Assembly (NCBI RefSeq): GCF_009765785.1
Contig: NZ_LMUT01000012.1
Span: 1,367,239-1,431,238, forward strand
Source: Granulicella sp. L46
GTDB taxonomy: Bacteria > Acidobacteriota > Terriglobia > Terriglobales > Acidobacteriaceae
DNA length: 64,000 bases
Direction: 5' to 3'
The notes beneath the pieces were generated by a model. The model was not told the origin of the DNA. It ran no database searches and worked only from the letters and a program-made list of their open reading frames with translations. This document shows positions 7,018 to 16,198 of this stretch, one piece after another (position 1 is the stretch's first letter; each line of letters begins with the position of its first letter). Both the position numbers and the translations under genes were made by a program.

Positions 7018-8591
7018 AGACCCGCATGTATCAAATCTCCCTGGCGGCTGCTGTGGCCGCAAGTCTAGTTCTCGCGGCAGTGCTTGCGTTTACGCTTCTG
7101 CACCGAGCGCCTGCAGCTCCCGCAGCGTCATCCTCGCAGGATCCCGTCGTGGCGCGTGGGCCCGATGTGGGTTCGAATCCCATGCCGCAAGCCGGCGGCG
7201 CCGCGACCGGAGTCGAGGCCGCGCTCGCAACCGTGCAGTTGTCGCCACAACGTCTACAGGAAATTGGCGTAACCACTGCGACGGTGCAGCGCAAGGATGT
7301 CAACGACACGCTGACCGTTCCCGGGAACGTCAACATGGACGAAGAGCGGTTGTCGTATGTGCAGGTACGCTTCCCAGGCTGGATTCAACAGGTATTTGCG
7401 AATGCAACCTACCAGTACGTGCGCAAAGGGGAGCGGCTCTTCACCATCTACAGCCCCGACCTTGTGAGCAGCCAGCAGGAGTATCTGCTGGCCCGTCAGA
7501 ATCAGGACACCTTCGCACCGAATGCGCAGGATATGGCCGCGCAGGAGAGTGGCTGGATGATGCGTGCCGCCCAGGAGCGCTTGCGGCAATTCGATGTTCC
7601 CCAGCAGGCAATCGCGGACCTGGAACACAGCGGCAAGGTGCAACACGATATCGCAATCACTTCGCCGGCCTCCGGCTACATCATCGACCGCACCGCTCTG
7701 CCCAACGCCTACGTGCAGCCCGACACGAAGCTGTACACCATTGCGGACCTCTCAACGGTATGGGTTTACGCCAACGTATTTCAGAACGATGTGGGACGCC
7801 TCAAGCCCGGCGACTCAGCACAGGTCACGGTGGACGCCTATCCCGGTCGCAAGTTCAATGGCTGCATCGACCAGATCCTGCCCGAAGTTGATCCGACGAC
7901 CCGCACCGCGCGCGTGCGTCTGGTATTTCGCAACCCCCGCGTCGAGCTCAAGCCGGGCATGTATGTCAACGTCGCCATCTCGGTTCCGCTCGGCCAGCAA
8001 TTGGTGATTCCCGCCTCCGCGGTCCTGCAGTCAGGCTCACAGGCAATCGCGTTTCTCGACCACGGGAACGGTGTCCTGGAGCCGCGCGTGATCGAACTCG
8101 GACTGCAGCTGGATGACTCAGTGATGGTCCTCGGCGGACTCAAGGCGGGAGATCGGGTGGTGAGCTCCGCCAACTTCCTTGTGGACTCTGAAGCGCAGCT
8201 TCAAACCGCCATGGGAGCGTTTTCACCACTGCCGCAATCGGCCGCCGGATCCAGTAACGCCGTAGTCACGCAGATGCAGATCGACCTGAGCACGCAGCCG
8301 TCTCCGCCGCGCAAGGGCGCAAATACGGTGCAAGTAAAATTGGCCGCCATCGATGGCAAGCCGGTGACAGGCGCGCAGGTGGGCGTGACCTTCACCATAC
8401 CGGCAATGCCCGCAATGGGGATGGCCGCACAGCACGCCGCTGCCACGCTCACCGACAAGGGTAATGGCGATTATGAAGGATCGGTGCAGCTTCCATCCGG
8501 CGGCACCTGGACAACGACCGTCACGGTTCAGCGTGGCGGCAAGGCCATCGCTACCAGGCAACTGAGCGTCGACGCCACGGGAGGAATGTGA
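7014..8591 (+). CDS. CusB-like periplasmic adaptor (HlyD/MFP family) with a C-terminal FixH/YtkA-like domain
   Basis: 525 residues. An N-terminal membrane anchor (LAAAVAASLVLAAVLAFTLLH) is followed by the beta-barrel/lipoyl region (VPGNVNMDEERLSYVQVRFPGWIQ), an alpha-hairpin, the lipoyl half-motif ITSPASGYIIDRTALPNAYVQPD and a C-terminal membrane-proximal domain. This layout matches CusB/CzcB adaptors that bridge pump and channel. After about residue 420 there is an extra immunoglobulin-like segment (VQVKLAAIDGKPVTGAQVGVTFTIPAMPAMGM) that resembles FixH/YtkA domains and is Met-rich. It could hold Cu(I). The start overlaps the upstream stop, and the end overlaps the pump start. Confidence 0.9.
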   Translation: MKTRMYQISLAAAVAASLVLAAVLAFTLLHRAPAAPAASSSQDPVVARGPDVGSNPMPQAGGAATGVEAALATVQLSPQRLQEIGVTTATVQRKDVNDTLTVPGNVNMDEERLSYVQVRFPGWIQQVFANATYQYVRKGERLFTIYSPDLVSSQQEYLLARQNQDTFAPNAQDMAAQESGWMMRAAQERLRQFDVPQQAIADLEHSGKVQHDIAITSPASGYIIDRTALPNAYVQPDTKLYTIADLSTVWVYANVFQNDVGRLKPGDSAQVTVDAYPGRKFNGCIDQILPEVDPTTRTARVRLVFRNPRVELKPGMYVNVAISVPLGQQLVIPASAVLQSGSQAIAFLDHGNGVLEPRVIELGLQLDDSVMVLGGLKAGDRVVSSANFLVDSEAQLQTAMGAFSPLPQSAAGSSNAVVTQMQIDLSTQPSPPRKGANTVQVKLAAIDGKPVTGAQVGVTFTIPAMPAMGMAAQHAAATLTDKGNGDYEGSVQLPSGGTWTTTVTVQRGGKAIATRQLSVDATGGM

Positions 8592-11500
8592 TGATTTCGA
8601 AGATCATTGCCTGGTGCGCGCGCAATCCGTTCCTCGTCCTTGCCGGAGCGCTTCTCCTCGTCTTCGCGGGAGTTTGGTGCATGCGCCGTGTGCCACTCGA
8701 CGCACTGCCCGACATCAGCGACGTGCAGGTCATCATTCACACACCATGGGCGGGGGAGCCGCCGAATGTAATCGAGGACCAGGTCACATATCCGATTGTG
8801 ACCTCGCTGCTCTCCGCCCCCAACGTCAAAAGCGTGCGCGCCCAGACCATGTTTGGCGACTCCTATGTCTTCGTCGTCTTTCAGGATGGCACGGACCTCT
8901 ACTGGGCCCGCTCACGCGTGACCGAGTACCTTCAGCAGATCGCCGGGCGTTTGCCCGCGAACGTGCATCCCGCCATCGGCCCGGATGCCACGGGTGCGGG
9001 CTGGGTCTACGAGTACGCCATCGTCGACCGCACGCATACGAGAAGCCTCGCGGACCTGCGCGCGCTGCAGGACTGGTACCTGCGCTATCAACTCGAAACC
9101 GTGCCCGGCGTGGCGGAGGTCGCAAGCATTGGCGGCTTTGTGCGCCAGTATCAAGTCAATCTCGATCCCAAAAAACTCTTCTCCTACGGCATCTCCGCTG
9201 CCACCGTCATCGACCGCGTCCGGCAGAGCACCAACGAGGTGGGTGGCGACGTGCTCGACATGAATGGCGCCGAGTATATGATCCGCGGCCTCGGCTATTT
9301 GCACAACCTCTCCGACCTCGAAAATGTTCCTGTCGCCACAAAGAACGGCACACCAATTTTGATCCGCAATCTCGGCACAGTCTCCTTCGGTCCCGACGTT
9401 CGACGCGGCGCGGCGGACTGGCAAGGAGAGGGCGAAACCGTCGGTGGCATCGTCGTCATGCGCTACGGTATGAATGCGCTCAACGTCATTGACGGCATCA
9501 AAGCGAAGTTCAAAGAGATCGCACCCTCTCTTCCTCCCGGCGTCGAGATCGTGACTTCCTACGACCGCTCCTGGCTGATCGATCAGTCAATTCACACGCT
9601 CAAACGCGATCTTTTCGCCGAGGCGCTCATCGTCTGTTTCGTCAGCATCGCCTTCCTCTTCCACTTCCGCTCAGCACTGGTGCCTATCCTGACGCTGCCC
9701 ATCGCGGTACTGGCCGCGTTCATCCCCATGTACTTCCTGCACGTCAGTTCCAACATCATGTCGCTCGGCGGTCTGGCGCTGGCCGTCGGCGTGCTCATCG
9801 ATGCCGCAATTGTCATGGTGGAGAACGGCTACCGTAATCTCGCCGAGCGTAACGATGTGCCCAACAATGCAGAGCGACGCAACATCCTCATTCGTTCCGC
9901 GCAGCAAGTTGGCCCTGCGCTCTTCTATTCGCTCATCATCATTGTCGTTTCGTTTCTTCCGGTGTTTCTTCTGGAAGCGCAGGAGGGCCGCATGTTCCGG
10001 CCACTGGCCTGGACCAAGACGCTGGCGCTGATCTTCGCGTCGCTGCTCTCTATCACCCTGGTGCCAGCGCTGATGCCGTTTTGTCTGCGGGGAAAGCTGC
10101 GCCCGGAATCGGCCAACCCCGCCGCCCGCATCACCCAGGCCATCTATCTTCCCGTCCTACGATGGTGCCTGGGACACTGGAAGATTGTGATCGCCCTAAA
10201 CGTGATCTTCCTTGCCGTCACCATCCCTTTGTACTTCCGCCTCGGCAGCCAGTTCATGCCCGCGCTATATGAAGGCTCAGCTCTCTACATGCCGAACGCC
10301 TTGCCGGGCATCTCGATCACGCAGGCAGTCTCGCTCATGCAGGAACAGGACCGCGTCATCCGTTCCTTTCCCGAAGTCGACACCGTCTTCGGCACGGTAG
10401 GCCGTTCCGACAGCGCCACCGACAATGCTCCGCTCGACATGTACGACACCACCATCATGCTCAAGCCACGCGATCAATGGCGCGCCGGCATGACCTACGA
10501 AAAGCTAATTGCCGCAATGGACCAGAAGCTCCAGTTTCCGGGCCTTACCAACTCCTGGACGATGCCTGTCCAGAACCGGCTGGACATGGAACTCACTGGA
10601 ATCAAGACCGCGGTCGGTATCAAAATTCAAGGCCCGGACCTCGCCCACATCGAGCAGATCGGAGCGCAGATGCAACAGATCCTCTCCGCTATGCCCCAGG
10701 CCGATTCCGTCTATGCCGAGCGTGTCGCCCAGGGCTTCTATCTCAACGTCGAGGTGAACCGACTGGAGGCCGCCCGTTATGGTCTTACCGTCGCCGACGT
10801 GCAGCGCGTCGTCACTTCTGAGATCGGTGGAGCGGACATCGCCGAGAATGTAGAAGGCCGCGAACGCTTTCCCATCGCAGTACGCTATCAGCGTGACTTT
10901 CGCGATCACCCCGAGGCACTTTCGCAGGCACTCATTCCTACCTCGTCCGGGGAAGAGATTCCTGTCAGCGAGGTCGCCCGCGTCTACTTCTCGCGCGGCC
11001 CCTCCATGATCCGCGATGAAGACGGCGCGCTGACAGGCTATGTCTATCTCAATCTCAAGACCAACAACTACGGCGGATTCGTTAAGAGTGCGCAAGAGTT
11101 GTTGCAACAGAAACTGGTACTCCCCGCAGGCTATAGCTGGCGTTGGGCAGGAGAGTATGAGTTCGAGATGCATGCTAAGCAACGCCTGGAGATGATCCTG
11201 CCCGTCGTGTTCGTCGTCATCTTCCTTTTGCTTTACCTGGTTTTCAAGTCGGTCATCGAAGCGGCCGTGCTCATCTTTCCGACGCTGTACGCCATGTCCG
11301 GCGGCCTGTTACTGCAGTGGGTCCTCGGATACAACTTCAGCGTCGCCGTGTGGGTTGGATACATCGCTTTGTTTGGGATTGCGGTCGAGACCGGCGTGGT
11401 GATGGTGGTCTATCTTCATGAGGCCTATCAGGAGCGCCTCGCAGAGGCCGCGCCCATGACGGAAGCCGCGCTCGTTGAGGCCGTCATCAAGGGAGCAGTT

Positions 11501-11743
11501 CAACGTCTGCGGCCCAAACTCATGACCGTGACTGCCGTCGTCCTGAGCCTGGCGCCGATCCTGTGGGAGACCGGCATCGGTTCCGATGTGATGAAGCCGA
11601 TCGCAGCCCCGATCGTGGGAGGGATGGTCACATCAACCATTCACGTTCTGATTCTCGTCCCGGCATTTTTCCTGCTCATCAAACGCCGGGCCCTACGTCG
11701 GGTCGCGCTTCCTACCGAACAAAACGAGAACGCTGCGGCCTAA
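8591..11743 (+). CDS. cusA: Heavy-metal efflux RND pump, CusA-like (Cu(I)/Ag(I) type)
   Basis: 1050 residues, the usual length for this family, with two blocks of membrane helices separated by large periplasmic loops. The TM4 motif GVLIDAAIVMVENGYRN matches the Cu/Ag subgroup (HME-4) rather than the CzcA form DFG..VDG. The late GIAVETGVVMVVYL segment is likewise CusA-like. The protein would use proton import to push monovalent copper or silver from periplasm and cytoplasm through the adaptor and TolC-like channel. I chose ATG at 8591 with GGGAGG six bases upstream; a GTG one codon earlier is possible. Metal specificity is inferred from motifs. Confidence 0.93.
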   Translation: MISKIIAWCARNPFLVLAGALLLVFAGVWCMRRVPLDALPDISDVQVIIHTPWAGEPPNVIEDQVTYPIVTSLLSAPNVKSVRAQTMFGDSYVFVVFQDGTDLYWARSRVTEYLQQIAGRLPANVHPAIGPDATGAGWVYEYAIVDRTHTRSLADLRALQDWYLRYQLETVPGVAEVASIGGFVRQYQVNLDPKKLFSYGISAATVIDRVRQSTNEVGGDVLDMNGAEYMIRGLGYLHNLSDLENVPVATKNGTPILIRNLGTVSFGPDVRRGAADWQGEGETVGGIVVMRYGMNALNVIDGIKAKFKEIAPSLPPGVEIVTSYDRSWLIDQSIHTLKRDLFAEALIVCFVSIAFLFHFRSALVPILTLPIAVLAAFIPMYFLHVSSNIMSLGGLALAVGVLIDAAIVMVENGYRNLAERNDVPNNAERRNILIRSAQQVGPALFYSLIIIVVSFLPVFLLEAQEGRMFRPLAWTKTLALIFASLLSITLVPALMPFCLRGKLRPESANPAARITQAIYLPVLRWCLGHWKIVIALNVIFLAVTIPLYFRLGSQFMPALYEGSALYMPNALPGISITQAVSLMQEQDRVIRSFPEVDTVFGTVGRSDSATDNAPLDMYDTTIMLKPRDQWRAGMTYEKLIAAMDQKLQFPGLTNSWTMPVQNRLDMELTGIKTAVGIKIQGPDLAHIEQIGAQMQQILSAMPQADSVYAERVAQGFYLNVEVNRLEAARYGLTVADVQRVVTSEIGGADIAENVEGRERFPIAVRYQRDFRDHPEALSQALIPTSSGEEIPVSEVARVYFSRGPSMIRDEDGALTGYVYLNLKTNNYGGFVKSAQELLQQKLVLPAGYSWRWAGEYEFEMHAKQRLEMILPVVFVVIFLLLYLVFKSVIEAAVLIFPTLYAMSGGLLLQWVLGYNFSVAVWVGYIALFGIAVETGVVMVVYLHEAYQERLAEAAPMTEAALVEAVIKGAVQRLRPKLMTVTAVVLSLAPILWETGIGSDVMKPIAAPIVGGMVTSTIHVLILVPAFFLLIKRRALRRVALPTEQNENAAA

Positions 11744-11869
11744 GGCTTGTATATCGGAAATTTATCACCGAACATCGGCGCCTCGCTCTTAGACTGCTCC
11801 TCAGTGGCCTCATCCTGTATGACCTCCAATGCTCGACTAGAATGCCGTCTCTACAGAGTACGCAAGATG

Positions 11870-12262
11870 TCAGGAGAGGACTTCAACGGCGTCGACACGC
11901 GAAGGATAGAACGCCAAATAATCTTTAATCCTTGAGACCGCCTCATAGGGTTCTTCATACGTCCAAACAGCGAATTCCGACTTTGTACCGCCAATCGGAA
12001 TGCTGTAGTAGGTGCAGTCGCCTTTATACGGACAGTAGGTGTAATGGGTGGTTCGAACAAGCAGGGACATGTCTGCGTCGCGACGCGGCAAATAGAAAAC
12101 CGGGGAATATCCCTTCTCTTCGAGCAGCAGCGTATCGGACGATTCGGCGATGACGCGGTCGGCGACCATTACGCGTACTCGGCCTTCGACCTGGGAGATC
12201 GTGATGGGGTGATCTGGGCCAGGAATTTTGATTTCCTTGCCCGCTCGTGGATTGATTTGCAT
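11870..12262 (-). CDS. DUF427 domain-containing protein
   Basis: 130 residues covering the whole DUF427 fold: VRVMVADRVIAESSDTLLLEEKG, SPVFYLPRRDADMSLL, then the signature THYTYCPYKGDCTYYSI with two Cys, followed by FAVWTYEEPYEAV and an LAFYPSRVDAVEV ending. Proteins of this family are small, cytoplasmic and of unknown reaction. It is a single gene with no obvious partners; the RND operon converges on it across about 125 bp that holds nothing recognisable. Confidence 0.9.
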   Translation of the reverse strand: MQINPRAGKEIKIPGPDHPITISQVEGRVRVMVADRVIAESSDTLLLEEKGYSPVFYLPRRDADMSLLVRTTHYTYCPYKGDCTYYSIPIGGTKSEFAVWTYEEPYEAVSRIKDYLAFYPSRVDAVEVLS

Positions 12263-12332
12263 GTGATCCTCGATTCCCAGTTGCGATCTTCAGGGTTACA
12301 ACTTCGAACTACCATCTACTGGCCTGAATAAC

Positions 12333-13073
12333 CTAGGCATTCGTTCCGCCATCCACCGTCAGGTTTGCTCCGGTGATGTAGGAAGACTCTGGACCCGCGA
12401 CGAACGCAACCAGTGCTGCGACCTCGTCTACATGGCCGTAGCGGTTGAGCGCGGTAGCAGCTTTCTGTGGCGAAGCCCAATCGCCCGCTGCAGGATTCAG
12501 ATCAGTGTCGATTGGGCCCGGCTGAATATTGTTGACCGTGATACCGCGGCTGCCGACCTCTCTGGAGAGTCCCTGGGCGAACATCTTCACAGCGCCCTTG
12601 GTGGCTGAGTACGGAACTAAGCCGGGCGTCATCATGCGCTCGCCAACGCACGAACCGATGATGATGATGCGGCCACCGTCGTTCATGTGCTTCAGCGCGG
12701 CCTGGGTCGTGACGAAGACGCCGCGGATGTTGATGTCGATCACGCGATCCAATTCTTCCAGCGTGGTGTCCTCAAACTTCTTCGGAATCGCCGTGCCGGC
12801 GTTATTCACGAGAATATCCAGCGGTCCCAAGGTTGCGACGGCTTTCTCTACAGCGTTCTTGACAGCTGCCGCATCGGCTGCGTCCGCCTGGATGGCAACA
12901 GCCTTGCCGCCATTGGCTTCGATGGCTTTGACCACGGCTGACGCGGCGGTTGCATCCTTCGCGTAGGTGATCGCCACATTGGCTCCATCCGCGGACAGAC
13001 GCTTTGCGATTGCTGCGCCGATACCACGCGACGCACCAGTAACGAGTGCCACTTTTCCCTTCAATTTGGACAT
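12333..13073 (-). CDS. Short-chain dehydrogenase/reductase, FabG-like
   Basis: 246 residues from the ATG that follows GGTGAGGGAG; longer in-frame starts lack a site and are not SDR-like. The cofactor loop TGASRGIG sits at 12-19 and NNAG at 90-93. The catalytic set Ser141, Tyr155 and Lys159 (YSATK) is complete, and the tail SSYITGANLTVDGGTNA is the classic SDR end. Such enzymes reduce ketones or oxidise alcohols with NAD(P)H; many are labelled 3-oxoacyl-ACP reductase without proof. No fatty-acid genes are nearby, so a general redox role is more likely. A possible operator lies in its upstream region. Confidence 0.9.
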   Translation of the reverse strand: MSKLKGKVALVTGASRGIGAAIAKRLSADGANVAITYAKDATAASAVVKAIEANGGKAVAIQADAADAAAVKNAVEKAVATLGPLDILVNNAGTAIPKKFEDTTLEELDRVIDINIRGVFVTTQAALKHMNDGGRIIIIGSCVGERMMTPGLVPYSATKGAVKMFAQGLSREVGSRGITVNNIQPGPIDTDLNPAAGDWASPQKAATALNRYGHVDEVAALVAFVAGPESSYITGANLTVDGGTNA

Positions 13074-13184
13074 AAGGACTCCCTCACCTCCTGTGAATGA
13101 TTCGCGAGACTGCTTTCTTGTTCGAGTAACGCGACGCCAATGCGAAGTGTATGCGAAGTTCGCCGGACGTCCTCCCATCCTTCG

Positions 13185-13207
13185 GTTAAAAGTAAGATAA
13201 CTTATTG
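13185..13207. promoter_or_regulatory. AT-rich motif upstream of the SDR gene, similar to the ArsR-gene promoter
   Basis: AAGTAAGATAACTTATTG here shares TAACTTATTG with the palindromic promoter element of the ArsR gene at 45.7 kb. It could be a site for a small repressor controlling the SDR gene. The evidence is a shared 10-mer plus partial symmetry only. Confidence 0.3.
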
Positions 13208-13336
13208 CCCGTGGATAGGACTATTCGCTGCTTTAGGCCTGATTACATGCCACAAACGAAGGCATTTTGTATGCCAGCGTCGGGGGTGCGAAAAATAATA
13301 CTATTTGGGGGTCCCAACAGATGCCGGGCTCGACGG

Positions 13337-13663
13337 CTACAGCGGTCGTCGGTCTTTCGGGATCACGATCTCGCGCCGGCCAAAGAGTCTTGCGTCGCAT
13401 GCATAGGCGCCTGGGCCGAGCAGAGACAGCGCAATGCAGAATAACGCCGTCTCGCCGGACTGCCTGAGGTGTGTTGCGTGTGCATCGGCTGCGAGGAAGT
13501 ACGTGACGTAGCCGGCCAGTTGCATAATCGCCGCGGCCATACTGGCTACCGGCGTCAGCAGGCCAATAAGAATCGCAACGCACAATACGATGAGGATCAG
13601 CGCCACAACAGGATGGCTCCAGGCATCGAGGATGAGCTGGCCATCGAGGAGGCAAAGTGCCAC
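13337..13663 (-). CDS. DoxX-family membrane protein, start unclear
   Basis: From a GTG the product is 108 residues with three to four hydrophobic helices (VVALILIVLCVAILIGLLTPVASM, AAAIMQLAGYVTYFLA, LFCIALSLLGPGAYACDARLFGRREI). The GPGAYACDARLFGR ending is typical of DoxX-like proteins in Acidobacteriota. Homologous-looking coding sequence continues in frame upstream (LQRFFSSFPEGWPGLGLLVLRVAV), adding the missing first helix, but no ATG, GTG or TTG opens it before a TGA. The gene may use an unusual start or may have lost its start codon. The role of the family (possibly thiosulphate or quinone-linked redox) is uncertain. Confidence 0.65.
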   Translation of the reverse strand: MALCLLDGQLILDAWSHPVVALILIVLCVAILIGLLTPVASMAAAIMQLAGYVTYFLAADAHATHLRQSGETALFCIALSLLGPGAYACDARLFGRREIVIPKDRRPL

Positions 13664-13840
13664 GGCAACCCGAAGAACAAGCAGCCCAAGGCCAGGCCAA
13701 CCTTCGGGAAAGCTTGAAAAGAACCGCTGCAGCCGAGGCCTCCGAGATCGCGTAGTGCGAAGTGGGCTTAGCCTAAACGTTCTGGTGCCTCATTGAATCC
13801 CCCGATAGAGGTGTTCTCACGCAATCCCGAATAGGAACAG

Positions 13841-14530
13841 TTAGAGCTGGATGATGCCTCGCCGCAGGCCTATAGCTACGGCCTCGGTCCGATCGCGTGC
13901 ATCGAGTTTCTCCATGATGTGCTTTACGTGACCCTTAACCGTCTCTTCCGTGATGAAGAGCAGAGCTGCGATGTCGCTGTTGCGGTTTCCACCAGCGATC
14001 TTTTGCAGCACCTCCAGCTCGCGTTTGCTCAGAGCTTCGTGGCCGAGGTGCTCGGCTAGCTGTGCAGCAACTTCAGGTGGAACGTGCCGCTTTCCGGCAT
14101 GGACTTTGCGAATCATCTCCACGAGTTGCTTGCGGGGCATGCTCTTCAACATGAACCCCTTCGCGCCGGCTTCGAGAGCGCGCTGAATCTCCGCATCGCC
14201 GTCGAAGGTCGTCAACATGATCACTCGCACGTCCTTGAACTCGGTGCGAATGGCGATCAGGGCGTCGATGCCGCTGATGTCCGGCAACCGAAGATCCATC
14301 AGAGTGATATCGGGGCGATGTTTGCGATACTCGGCGATGGCGTCGCGTCCACATTGCGCTTCCCCCACCAGGAGCATGTCCGGTTCATTGCGAATAACCG
14401 CGCCAATGCCTTCGCGCATCAGCGGATGATCGTCCACGCAGAACACTCGGATCGGTGAGGTTGGGGTCACGTGAGGCCTGAGCTCCTTTCGTCTTTGCGC
14501 GGGCCCGTGAAACGCTCTCGATTGAGCCAT
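13841..14530 (-). CDS. NarL/FixJ-type response regulator
   Basis: 229 residues. The receiver domain starts RVFCVDDHPLMREGI, has the phosphoacceptor Asp79 in LMDLRLPDISG, a Thr in MLTTFDG and a Lys in FMLKSMPRKQL. The LuxR-type helix-turn-helix follows: LSKRELEVLQKIAGGNRNSDIAA to VKGHVKHIMEKLDARDRTEAV. It should bind DNA as a dimer after phosphorylation. No histidine kinase gene adjoins it, so it is an orphan here. An internal GTG 20 codons in (VTPTSPIRVF) is an attractive alternative start because the first 20 residues are not family-like. Confidence 0.92.
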   Translation of the reverse strand: MAQSRAFHGPAQRRKELRPHVTPTSPIRVFCVDDHPLMREGIGAVIRNEPDMLLVGEAQCGRDAIAEYRKHRPDITLMDLRLPDISGIDALIAIRTEFKDVRVIMLTTFDGDAEIQRALEAGAKGFMLKSMPRKQLVEMIRKVHAGKRHVPPEVAAQLAEHLGHEALSKRELEVLQKIAGGNRNSDIAALLFITEETVKGHVKHIMEKLDARDRTEAVAIGLRRGIIQL

Positions 14531-14669
14531 GATAATGGGCGAGATGTCGAACGCTGGCTTGCCTTCTGAAATTTAATCTTACCCGACATCACCAGTTCCA
14601 TTTCCGGTCCGGCGCCAAGGCTGCTTCGGTTCTATCATCATTTGATCACTTCCGGCGACGGGCAATTTA

Positions 14670-15635
14670 CTAGATAGCTCCTGCTTGTTGGAGATCTTTT
14701 TTCATCCCTTCCCAACTCCTGACGGACGAAGCCTCCGGTGTCCCACCACCTTTCCAATGCGTCTCCAGATTGACCCCATTGGCGTAGCCGATCCCTTTGA
14801 GCGCCTTGAACTGCGCGACCCAATCGATATACCCAATGTCTACCGGCGACCAAACGATCTTGCCCGTCGCATCCTTAACCGCATTCTTCACGTGGCAGTG
14901 ATGGATGCGATCCTTGGGCAGGGCGTCCCATCCTCCGGGGTAGGCGTCAAGCTCACCGCGCATGACGGCATTGCCCGGGTCCCAATTGAGCGCAAGATTT
15001 CTCGAAGGAACGCCAGCAAGCGTAGCTGCAGCCTCGCGGCCCGTCGCCGTGTTGCATTCAAATTCATTCTCCAACACCAGCATTACATCTTGCTTCGCAG
15101 CAAACTCCGCTGCTTCCTGCAGCTTGGCATTGATGGCCTTCCGATACGGCTTGACATCGTCGATGCGCCAGAAATCGAAGCAGCGAACCTTATTCGTCTT
15201 GAACTGCTTTGCCAGGGAGATAGACCGTTCCAGCACCTCCTGTTGCTGGTTGAACTTGGTTTCATCTGCTCCATGAAGGTCTTCTTTGGAGCCGTATTGC
15301 GAGTGCGGAGCCTCAGGCCAGTCGACCTTATAGAGCGGACTGCTGATGTCCGTCACCTCGAGATCGTACTTCGCGAGGATCTTCTGCGCCCTCGCGATTT
15401 CGTCGTCCGAAACCGTCTGTAGATTCTTTCCCCAGATCTCGCGCAGCTCCACCCAGTGAAGTCCAAACTGCTTGCTGATTACATAACACGCATGGTCGAA
15501 ATCTTCTGACACTTCATCGGAGATCACACCGATCTTAAACTTCGATCCGGCAGCCCAGGCACGCAGCGGTAATAGGGAGGAAGCAACAGTTGCGACTGAA
15601 AGCTCGGCAAATTGGCGTCTGGAAAGCGTTTGCAT
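14670..15635 (-). CDS. Tat-exported sugar phosphate isomerase/epimerase-like TIM barrel (AP endonuclease 2 family)
   Basis: 321 residues. The leader LSRRQFAELSVATVASSLLPLRAWA has a twin-arginine motif and an Ala-rich cleavage region, so the folded protein should go to the periplasm. The rest is a xylose-isomerase-like barrel: KIGVISDEVSEDFDHA opens it. Metal ligands of the family are visible as VLENEFECN (Glu), LNWDPGNAV (Asp), HHCHVKNA (His) and VNLETHW (Glu). Relatives isomerise sugars or cleave 3-keto-glycosides. It lies in a run of Tat substrates with a Gfo/Idh/MocA oxidoreductase, which supports a periplasmic sugar pathway. Substrate unknown. Confidence 0.85.
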   Translation of the reverse strand: MQTLSRRQFAELSVATVASSLLPLRAWAAGSKFKIGVISDEVSEDFDHACYVISKQFGLHWVELREIWGKNLQTVSDDEIARAQKILAKYDLEVTDISSPLYKVDWPEAPHSQYGSKEDLHGADETKFNQQQEVLERSISLAKQFKTNKVRCFDFWRIDDVKPYRKAINAKLQEAAEFAAKQDVMLVLENEFECNTATGREAAATLAGVPSRNLALNWDPGNAVMRGELDAYPGGWDALPKDRIHHCHVKNAVKDATGKIVWSPVDIGYIDWVAQFKALKGIGYANGVNLETHWKGGGTPEASSVRSWEGMKKDLQQAGAI

Positions 15636-15699
15636 CGATCGAACCCCTCAATGGTTATCAGTGTGACGAAGGTTGGAGCCGTAAAGATGCGAATAATCG

Positions 15700-16167
15700 C
15701 TAGGCGATCGCCCTCTGCAGTCCCACCGCAACAACGAAGTAACTCGCAGGACCCGCGCCCACGTTCTTCAGGCTATGCAGTACCGCCGAGGCGGTAAAGA
15801 CGACGTCGCCCGCATGCACGATGCCGCGTTGGCCATCACTATCGACCTGCAACTCCCCTTGGCGGATCAACAGCAGCTCCGAGTGGGCATGGCGGTGCGG
15901 CGGATGCGGCATCTCGCCGGCAGGCAACATCGTTTCGTGCACCTCGATGAACTCGCCTGTGGCAAGCGTCCCCTGCACGACCGCACGCGACGTCATGCCA
16001 TTCGGTGCTGTCTTGACCGGTAACTTGTCATACGAAAACAACTCCGAGTGGGCCAGTTTTGGAACATCTCCCGCCGACGCACCGATCTGCGCCTCTCCGG
16101 AGAGACTGCCCAGCATCGCAAATGCCGACAACGTCAAACCTAACTCACGACGATTCATCTGACTCAC
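15700..16167 (-). CDS. Tat-type leader cupin-domain protein
   Basis: 155 residues. The start MSQMNRRELGLTLSAFAMLG resembles a twin-arginine leader. A single cupin follows. Motif 1 is PHPPHRHAHSELLLIRQGEL, with three His and a Glu for metal, and motif 2 is GDVVFTASAVLHSLKNVG, with the fourth His. The barrel ends with SYFVVAVG. Small cupins bind a metal and often a sugar or act as dioxygenases or isomerases. Its place between the two isomerase-like genes, with small gaps on both sides, suggests it acts on the same substrate in the periplasm. Confidence 0.83.
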   Translation of the reverse strand: MSQMNRRELGLTLSAFAMLGSLSGEAQIGASAGDVPKLAHSELFSYDKLPVKTAPNGMTSRAVVQGTLATGEFIEVHETMLPAGEMPHPPHRHAHSELLLIRQGELQVDSDGQRGIVHAGDVVFTASAVLHSLKNVGAGPASYFVVAVGLQRAIA

Positions 16168-16198
16168 AGTTCACTCCTTCGCGACTAGCTGTGCCGAG

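Noticed and set aside
13233-13700. 155-codon minus-strand frame over the DoxX gene
   Set aside because: Cys/Arg-rich with no membrane pattern; the DoxX frame explains the region.
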